Assembly: GCA_012934845.2 (NCBI GenBank)
Contig: WNNJ02003129.1
Location: 1-64,000, forward strand
From: Pomphorhynchus laevis
Lineage: Eukaryota; Acanthocephala; Palaeacanthocephala; Echinorhynchida; Pomphorhynchidae
Length of the DNA: 64,000 bases
Direction of reading: 5' to 3'
The translations under genes were made by a program, and so were the position numbers. The notes beneath the pieces were generated by a model that worked only from the letters and a program-made list of their open reading frames with translations, was not told where the DNA came from and did not search any database. How positions within the stretch are numbered: the stretch's first letter is position 1; every line of letters starts with the position of its first letter. Of this stretch, positions 56,219-64,000 are shown in pieces.

Positions 56219-57480
56219 CTGGAAGATTAATAAGTTTAAAAATTCCTTAAAATTTTGGCTCAATCTTTGAGAATTAATTTATAATATTATTGATATACTT
56301 GATTATTATTTGTAAACTGCATTAGCATAATAAAGCTAATAACATTTTTGGAAGTACATTGTATTGACGACAGGATACTTAGTTTCTTACCCAGTCTTAG
56401 AAAGATTTGGCTTCTTGTCAAGTCTTCTTACCAAGTCTCCCTACCACGTCATTGTTTTACGATACTATTTTTAAATTTATTTATAAATGAAATCCCCTCA
56501 ATTAAGCAATAAAATCGATATTTTAAAAATCTTAGTTTTTTTATTATGGAGCAATGAACATTTTGTTTATTTAATAATAAAGGAATGGTTTTAATATAAT
56601 TTGTATTAGAATAAGATACTAGATAATCAAATTTAATCAGAGGAAATACGTCATTGCGTGTATTTAAGCCCACTGTTATGTTGTGTCAAGAAATAGGGGT
56701 CAAAACCTGATTACATGGCAGTTCATCATAATGACACCTATAATCCTTATTCATAAAATACATCGTATATTAATTATTAGTTAATTTATATTAATTGATC
56801 TTTATTTTAAATTTTAATAATATTATTTTTCTGGTATTGCTAGCAGCATCTAGCGAAATATAAAAATAAATTTGTTTTTATTTATCTTGCTCCAAATTAC
56901 AAATTTATAAAAATGATCGGATTATTTAGTAAATGATTATTGTCATTTGTATTGAAGGTCACTCGGTTGATTTAATAAAAATATTAAATTCGGTAATTGT
57001 TAGAAGATTCATGAAGGAAAATAATAAGAGTTCATTAATAAATTAATTTTTAATAATAGTTATTATTTTGATCAGGATAAAGCAAAATAAGAAAACATCA
57101 CGGTTTCCGTTGATACCACTCTCTAAGGTAACTTCGAGAGAAAACAAATTAACGAATTTTATTATTGTTAAATATATAAGGTTTTATAGATATGTACCTC
57201 ACATAAACAGACAAGGTCATTGCATCTGGATGTGTACTGAGTCAAGGTAAAATGTCAAAACTCGGGTATATCCTCAAAAATTATAGGATAGTCGTCAAGA
57301 TCTAGGATATAATAAAGTTTTCTTCCGGTTAAAAATTTATATATTTATCATCAAAATTTAAATAATTATGCAATTAATTTAATTATGTGATTTTTTGTAG
57401 AAACATTTTATTTATCAAAAAATAATCATATTAAATATTAAATTAAATTTTAAGTTGATATACCTTGCAATCATTGTTAC
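56219..57480. other. Intergenic, no gene recognised
   Basis: AT-rich. At 56830-56880 a short PLE-associated sub-repeat (GCTAGCAGCATCTAGCGAAA) resembles text at 4980-5070. Confidence 0.4.
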
Positions 57481-57538
57481 CATTGAAATTGTGACCATTT
57501 TTATCCTAAACGCTGCTTTTATCCTATCTATAAGGCTA

Positions 57539-57584
57539 CATCAGTACGCTACATTTCATTATTTGTGGACCTCATCAGCTACTG
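57539..57584 (-). ncRNA. Hammerhead ribozyme-like motif, copy E
   Basis: 46 nt on the minus strand. CAGTAG, the intact core CTGATGA, GAAA, a short stem III closing a TAG loop, and GTA before the 3' strand CTGATG. Stem I has one mismatch. Stem II is weakened. Confidence 0.5.
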
Positions 57585-57866
57585 ATTCAATACTTACCTT
57601 CACGATTCGATCATTTTAATGTTGGCTGACAATCCTCGACTCGACTGCTTTATTGGCAATTAGATTTAATTAAAAACTTGCGTCTTACAAGTCTTTAAAT
57701 GCTGGGATGGGAAGGTGTACCTTCAAGTTGAGAGCCTACCTACTTTTACAAATGAAAAATATTTTATTGCAAAATCAAAGCAGACTCGTCTGCAATAAAA
57801 GCAGGCGATTTGAGTGATTATCAACTAACATTTAGAGAGCCGAAACATGAAACGTAGCTATTGGAT

Positions 57867-57912
57867 CAGTAGATGATGATGTCCACCAATACTGAAATGA
57901 AGCGTACTGATG
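57867..57912 (+). ncRNA. Hammerhead ribozyme-like motif, copy F
   Basis: 46 nt. CAGTAG, ATGATGA (first core base changed), GAAA, stem III with an AAG loop, GTA, then CTGATG. Same spacing as copies A, B, C and E. Confidence 0.45.
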
Positions 57913-58042
57913 TTGGTGTATAGATAGGATTAAAATAGCGTGCAGAATAAAAAATAGTCATCAAAAGTTCAATTAAATTTAATATTTTTCGATAAGATTA
58001 AACTATTAAATTATGATAAAATTAAGGTTTATTTAATTAAAA

Positions 58043-61000
58043 GATAGATTTATTTTTACGTGGCAAATGCTACGTAAAAATAAAGGAGGAAGCGCGGCGG
58101 ATGTCGAGAGGGAGTTGATTCAAGGCGAATAGGGTGCCGACGAGAAAGGATCGGAGACTGTAGTTATTAGAGTAATTGGGAACGTAGAGTAAGAGGGAAT
58201 GACGGGAACGCAACGATAGAGAGGTGGGGCGAGTGTCGTCTAAGAAAGGGAGGTTGATGAATGATGGGAAGCCGACAGCGATGAGACGAAAAGTTACGAT
58301 AAGAAGACGGAGTTGGATGCAGATGTGGATGGTGGGCCAGGAGAGTTTGGTAAGATATGTTGATGTGTGGTCTAAAAAACGGAGACGTAGGAGCACTCGA
58401 ACGACGAAGTTGATGATGCGTTGAAGAGGTAGGATGATGGATGTTAAAGAATTGGCGAAAAGGCTAAGGCAGTAATCGGTTTTAGGGAAGAGAAACGATG
58501 AAAGAAGATACATATAAGATACGGCGGATATCACAGAGAATTAAGTTAGACGAGAGGACCTTGTCGCGGACGAAGCTTCAAAGGAAAGGTGAATATCGAA
58601 ATGGAATCTTAATAAAGTAAGATTGTGCACTAAGATGGTAATATATGAGGCAAAAGATACAAGTTGAGAAAATATGTTAAGTTGACATAGGAGGATCACC
58701 ATTATTTCCGACTTGTATGTGTTAAGAACGAGATGAAGATGGGATAGACGTTTGTAGATAGAAGAAAGATAGTTGGAGGCAGAAATGCCGATAGAAGAGA
58801 AAAAAGCAGGTACCTAAGACCGAACCTTGTGGGACACCGATTAGAATAGGGATGGGAGGAGAGGATGATGAATTTAATAAGTAGGTCGTTTTAAATTTTC
58901 ATGCAGGCGATTTCTGTGGAGTGATTAGAGCGGAAAGCGGATTGGAAAGAAGGGTGCAGATTGGATGAAGAGAGATAAACGTTGATCCTTGCAAAGAGTA
59001 GGAGAGGAGTAAAATTGGGAAATAGCTAGAAGGAAGTGTGGAGTCGAGCGAATGTTTCTTAAGGAGGAAACGAACGATGCCGGATTTTTAGTGTGAAGGG
59101 AATATACGACTGCGGATGAACGAGTTAAACACGTGGTGAGAAAAGGCGATATCGGTGAGCAAATGGATTTAAGTATTGGTAGGCCGCATATCGGCATTTG
59201 AGGTTTTGTTGGGTAAGTATATTATGACAGATGAAACTTCGGCAGGTGATACAGGGATAATATAAAAGAGTTCCGGTAGGATGATGCGAGGTAGGGAATA
59301 GTTGGTTGATACAGAAACGGGGTGTAAGAGCGCGACGTGGATACTTTGGTCTGGAGAAATGATGCACAATAATAGGGATTGATGTTGCAAGACGATGAGG
59401 AGCGAGCAAGGATTGAGTTAAAAGTATGCTAGAGAGACTTAGAGTTGAATGAAGTGATGATTTTATGTTGCGAGAAGAGTTGCATTTGGTACGTTGTAGA
59501 TTGAGATGAGACCGGCGAAGAGCAAAATAGGATACACGTAAAGACGGAGTGAGTGAGCGGATATCACGTCTGAGAGAGCGGTGATATACTCGAAAAGCAT
59601 GACGGAGTCAACACTTTGAGGGTAGGCATTACATATTAAATCGTGAAACACCGTGCAAGCGGCGGTGAGGGTGATGCTTGAAGGGCAAGAGAAGATCGGG
59701 AGTGGATGTGAGTTCAGAGTTAAAAAGAAAGGCAAGATCGTGAGGAGAGAAAATGTTATTGTGGGAGAATACAGAGACGATTTGAGTAAGGCGGAGCGAA
59801 GAAGGGTTATGTCAAGATTTATCCAAGAGCGACATAGGATGTAGGTATGTGAAGCAAATAGTGGTTGGAAAAGAGATCAAGGGTGAGGAGAAAGTGATAG
59901 GATATACCAGAATCGGGGATGGACAGTGAGGTGTTGGTAGCAAACCGATCGGGGAAAGCGATGATGTCGAGTCCCCCGCCAAGAATATGTGTTGGGGCAG
60001 TGGATATGAGTTTGTAATTGTAGTGGAATAGAATGTTGATAAATCGGATGGAATCGGTGGAAGAGGGGCGGTCTAGGCGGATGTTGAAGTCGCCTAGAAC
60101 AAGTGAAGGGATTGAGGACAAAGAACAATGAAAAAGGAGATTAGCGAGTTCGCTAAAAATAAGGAGGTAGGATCAGATGAATCAGGACGATATACAATGG
60201 CGAGATCTAGAGTGATCGGGCTAGAAGAACGACGAGTGAGCACTTAAAAAGAAAATGACTGAAAAAGAGAGTGATTTTGCTAAGAGACGCGGATTGACGG
60301 GCGCATGCGACAATGCCGCCGTGATTAGAGAATTTAGAATTGGATGAGCTGAGGGGCGGACGGATTCGACTAGTGAGCAACCGGCAGAGAGCAAACGGCG
60401 AATTTAGATGACGTCGGAATCGAAGTGACATGATTCAGTGAGGCAGAAGAGATCGATGGATTGCTAAGTGAATAGGTTGAGGATAAGATCGGATTTATTT
60501 AGAATAGATCTAGTGTTGAGGAGGCCGAGGAGGAAACCGTGTGTGGTTGTGAATATAGTTAGCGAAGAAAACAATACGGGGAGATGGTGCACCATCGAAT
60601 TTCTGGAAGAGTGTGGACAACTTGAAAATTTCCGTCGATGTTTAGGATGGAGAAATATGTTTCGCCGTTTTCCTCGCGACGCGTTTTTCGATGCGGGCAG
60701 AAGTTGAGCGATATCAGAAAGGGTGCGATCTGGGAAATGCGATTGGTTGAAGAGGACATGAGTTTAAATCGATGGGAAAAGACAGAGGACGCGTGAGATC
60801 GATGCTTAAAAACGATTTTCATGAGAGGGGACTGAGAATGATTAGATTGAAAAGATTTGTTTAGGTGGATGAATGCAACAGGATAGATGTCGTCGAAAAA
60901 TGATGGTTTATCCGCAAGAACAAAAGACGATAGTATGGATCTGAAGGCGGAAACATCGTGATCGAGACGTGCCTGTGTTGATAAGGAGAAGGAAGGGTGA

Positions 61001-61690
61001 TATGAGTGGCGATGACGCAACGATCGCGAGAAGGAAAGCGTTTCCGTAAAGGAGGACGAGTGTCGTGAGTGGGTGAAATCACGATAGAAGAGCTGGGAGT
61101 TGAGAATATGAAGGGAGTGGGTTTGACAGCGGGAGGCAATGAGGATAGGGATAATATAGAGGGTAGCAAACGATGTGAGGAAAGGTTATGAGTGGAAGAA
61201 TCGTGCAGGTTAGTGAAGGTGATTTTGATTGATGGATTATGCTATTGAGAAACGAGACAGGAGGAACGGGGGTGTCGAGGAGTGAATATGACATGGGATT
61301 GGAAGTGTATATGGTAACAGGATCAGTGGGTGGAGAAAGGACATTGGAAACGACGAGGTAGTTTGAGTGGACATGCTGGATGTTGATATGTGATTACGAT
61401 GGAGGTTGTGGATTAGTTTGTTGGCACAAAATCTACATAGGAAGTCTTCTTTAGACTTATTGTTGTCGCATGCGATTGTTGTCAAGACGCTGTAGTCGTG
61501 TGTCGAGCACTGTATTTGCGGTTGAGAATATTTGATGTTTGCCGTAGCTGTTTACTTACGTCTTCTCATTAACGTCCTTGTGTGTTGAAGCTGTTAAATT
61601 TGCTACTGCGACTGATCGGCGAGTGCAGCGAACCGACCTGCAACTGATTGAATTGATTGTGTTTAAGCTGTTAATTTTTTGTTCTCATAA
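58043..61690 (-). mobile_element. L2-like LINE, near full length but decayed
   Basis: Recognisable from the 3' terminal block (58043) through the RT C-terminus (58.07-58.53 kb) and the endonuclease (59.82-60.43 kb, SLVLGDFNIRLD). ORF1 follows (60.56-61.49 kb, LMKIVFKHRSHASSVFSHRF; finger text FLCRFCANKLIHN). The RT centre is partly deleted relative to the intact copy at 18.1-22.4 kb. Many frameshifts and stops. The 5' text ends near 61.69 kb. Confidence 0.85.
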
Positions 61691-62199
61691 GCACACTTAA
61701 GGTTAGTGTCAATAACACACATAAGGTTAGTGTGTACGATAAATTTGTTTAAAGCGTAAGTGCATAAGTAAAAGGTAAGTAGGCGCAATTTAATTTTTTA
61801 ATTTAATAGTTTTAATATTTAGATATTTTATTTTTTCTTTTAATACTTTAATAAAATAAAGATGTCTTATATTGAAAGCAATAATATATTGGATTTAATA
61901 TATTTTATTAATAATATACAATTTAATAATCATTTTGATTAAAATATTCAATAATCTAAAATATTTAGTGTAAACTATGATCAATTATATTAATATTATA
62001 AGAATTATTGTGCGTTTAGCATAAAGAATTAAATTGTTTCGAGATAGAGATAATTTATGATGCGACCAGCTTGCGATAATGATATATATATATTGTTTTT
62101 TAATTTAAAATGCTGATAATCATTGCTAGAAAATCTTAAAACTAGAATAAAGATGTTACAATTATAGATTTTAATAAAAATAATAATAAGTACACACAT
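61691..62199. other. Intergenic, no gene
   Basis: AT-rich. It includes the 3' UTR of the Sm D3 gene. A small tandem of ACACATAAGGTTAGTGT-type text lies at 61690-61735. Confidence 0.4.
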
Positions 62200-62601
62200 T
62201 TATGGCCTTCTTCTTCCAGTTACAGCTGCTGCAGGAACTGGTGGAGGGTTTGCACGGCCACCACGATATGCTCGTCCACGTGCCGCAGCCTGGGCTCTGA
62301 GAATTGCGGACTTGCCTCTTCCTGCACCACCTTTTACGCCCTTTATATTTTTAAACATTGGAGCATTCTTTAACATATCGGGAAGAATTAGAAATCTGAT
62401 TTTACTCCCACGGACATATATATAATCAAGTTGGGCGACTCTTCCATCGCGATATGTTACAGTTACATTTGACATTTGACAATTCATATTATCCTCTGCT
62501 TCAACTAATCGTCCCCTGAACACTTCTCCTATCACTGTCTCTAAAGTAATTATGTGGCCTTCAGCTTCATGTAATATCTTTATCGGAACTCCAATAGACA
62601 T
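62200..62601 (-). CDS. SNRPD3: Small nuclear ribonucleoprotein Sm D3
   Basis: 133 residues, close to the family length. A core Sm-ring subunit of the spliceosomal U1, U2, U4 and U5 snRNPs. It begins [20 protein letters not shown]. Sm1 spans about residues 16-45 ([20 protein letters not shown]), Sm2 about 62-74 ([16 protein letters not shown]). The C-terminal tail is Gly/Arg-rich ([22 protein letters not shown]; ending TGRRRP), the site class for symmetric arginine methylation. Single exon. TTTTAG lies immediately before the ATG, which suggests a splice or trans-splice acceptor. Confidence 0.97.
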   Translation of the reverse strand: MSIGVPIKILHEAEGHIITLETVIGEVFRGRLVEAEDNMNCQMSNVTVTYRDGRVAQLDYIYVRGSKIRFLILPDMLKNAPMFKNIKGVKGGAGRGKSAILRAQAAARGRAYRGGRANPPPVPAAAVTGRRRP

Positions 62602-62604
62602 CTA

Positions 62605-63240
62605 AAATGTAGTTACCAAAATTCCTTGAAGGTTTAAAAGTCATGTGATAACAATATTTATAATATCGAGTTTATTGAACCAAATACAAAAATAAATACG
62701 TCATTGTGTCTATTCGAAACAACAAGGATAGAGAGAGTGCATTAAGTAATGCACTAAATTAAAAAATTAAAAGCAATATTAAAGCTATCCAGCGTGCAGA
62801 ATAAGATAGGTTGATATGCTTATATTGCTTTATATCGTTGTACCATAAAGAAATAATCAATGATTGAAAGAAATTATGGGAAAAGAGTTCATTATATTTA
62901 ATGCTTGAGAAACATATGGCGAAGAGGATTTTATACGGAAGACGTTTAGTCTATCAATAATTTGAAAATATGCCCAGTTTTATCTTAAATTGCTAAATAA
63001 AGACTGAATTACTCTATAAAATATTTAGCGCTATGACTTAACATGAAGAATCGACATGCACATTTGAGTCGAATAATCGATTTTTATGTTGAAATAAATT
63101 TGATACAGAACTTGCGTTGTCCAAAGATAACACGTCATATCGGTAAAAAAGCACTTTTAAACATAACAGAAACCACTTGCTATTTGAATAATTATGAAAA
63201 TTTATAAAATTAATGTCATTAACATGATGAGTAAAATCAG
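62605..63240. other. Intergenic, no gene recognised
   Basis: AT-rich region upstream of Sm D3; a promoter is expected here but no motif decides it. TGCAGAATAAGATAGG near 62795 recalls the tail of the ribozyme repeat units. Confidence 0.35.
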
Positions 63241-63244
63241 TAAA

Positions 63245-63779
63245 AGAATAAGATCACACTATGATAATCCCTATTTTCGTCATGACCTTAATGTCAATAA
63301 TATGTCAGACATTTATCGAAATGCTGCATTCAAATTCCAAATTCAAATTCACGCATGAATACCTGGAAAAAGATAATTTCAATTTTTTGGATGTAACCAT
63401 ATCCATGATGCCAGACCAGCCAATGTCGACGAGTGTATACCGTAAACCAACTGACAAAGGTGTATACACCGATTTTTCGTCCTTTACGCCCTTTAAGTAT
63501 AAAGCTGCCGTTGTGAAAAACCTCATTCACGAAGCAATTCTCTATTCAAGCAACACACAATCTCTTAAAAAGGAAATAGTTCATATTAAACAATCTCTAG
63601 TGAATTCTAATTACCCACTATCAAAAGTTGACGCAATTATAGATAAAATTATGCGAGCAGGTAATACAACACAGGCAAACGCAATATCCCACAACAAAGT
63701 CATAGTGTATTATGAAAGCGATTCGGTTTTAAATCTTACAAACGACGTTATAATTAATATTAATATTAATGAATATTAA
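63245..63779 (+). mobile_element. Penelope-like element fossil, RT C-terminal region
   Basis: The frame contains KFKFTHEYLEKDNFNFLDVT, STSVYRKPTDKGVYTDFSSF and TPFKYKAAVVKNLIHEAILY, then LKKEIVHIKQSLVNSNYPLS. This is the PLE post-catalytic block (FLDV...TSVYRKPT..G.YT...S..P..YK...I..L..RA). The catalytic RT part and the nuclease are not visible here. Broken fossil. Confidence 0.8.
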
Positions 63780-64000
63780 TTAATATTTTTGAATTAATAT
63801 TGATAAACGATTGGTTTCAATAGACACTTGCGAGCTACAGTTGAAATTTATCAAATTATCAAGTTGGGAATATATAATTAAATCAGCTAACTGAGTCTAC
63901 GTATTGTTATATAATTATAAAATAAACAAAACATAATAATGCTAAATCAAAATTTAATAATTAAATAATAAAATTAATAATTGTTTTTAGATTTTCTATA
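63780..64000. other. AT-rich end of window
   Basis: Nothing recognisable. Confidence 0.4.

Larger units (their letters stand above)
57481..57975. repeat. Pair of inverted PLE-type ribozyme units
   Basis: One unit on the minus strand (about 57480-57660) and one on the plus strand (about 57790-57975) carry the same terminal repeat as in the CYFIP intron, arranged head to head. Short shared text (GCAATTAGATTTAATTAAAA; CTGCAATAAAAGCAG) lies between. Confidence 0.6.

Noticed and set aside
1-64000. tRNA, rRNA and SL RNA genes
   Set aside because: None was recognised by eye on either strand; a covariance-model scan could not be run here.

Overview
The window is AT-rich animal nuclear DNA (roughly 70% A+T by eye) with few host genes and many retroelements. 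The recognisable host genes are a divergent CYFIP/Sra-1 gene (+ strand, about 1.35-11.5 kb, N-terminus outside the window), an NXT1/p15-type mRNA export factor (-, 16.8-17.3 kb), ribosomal protein L9 in four exons (-, 28.4-32.4 kb) and Sm D3 (-, 62.2-62.6 kb). There are also an unrecognised helical-looking gene or gene pair (-, 24.7-27.7 kb) and an unrecognised 91-residue two-helix membrane protein (-, 55.9-56.2 kb). Short introns of 46-50 bp and splice acceptors lying directly against start codons suggest an invertebrate with spliced-leader trans-splicing. A nematode fits best, but a flatworm or rotifer cannot be excluded from this sequence alone.

Layout. 0-11.5 kb: CYFIP exons separated by introns that hold a Penelope-like (PLE) GIY-YIG fragment, hammerhead-ribozyme repeats, a LINE scrap and a large 17-bp-monomer satellite. 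11.5-16.8 kb: no host gene found; a decayed reverse transcriptase, two copies of a dispersed repeat, a 213-bp near-identical direct repeat pair and a palindromic element. 16.8-22.4 kb: NXT1, an RTE-like fragment, then a whole, apparently intact two-ORF L2-like LINE. 22.4-24.7 kb: PLE remains and tandem modules. 24.7-32.4 kb: host genes, with a PLE in the large RPL9 intron. 33-53.7 kb: a dense retroelement nest of two L2-like fragments, three pieces of an RLE-type (R2-like endonuclease) element, an I/R1-like LINE, a nearly whole CR1-like LINE, a second CR1-like fragment and a PLE fragment. 54-64 kb: AT-rich DNA, the small membrane gene, ribozyme repeats, a decayed near-full-length L2-like copy, Sm D3 and a PLE RT fragment.

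The most interesting signals are five 46-nt motifs with hammerhead-ribozyme architecture (plus one degenerate copy) in PLE-derived repeats; a 5'-end cassette shared by otherwise unrelated LINE families (an exact 30-nt identity between the L2-like and CR1-like elements, and a neighbouring 35-nt near-identity with the RLE-type element); a CXC (tesmin-like) cysteine domain at the N-terminus of both an RLE-type element and a different LINE; and an L2-like LINE whose two flanks together make a split copy of a 33-nt stretch of NXT1 coding sequence. All family assignments come from reading the sequence against remembered family motifs; no database search was run.
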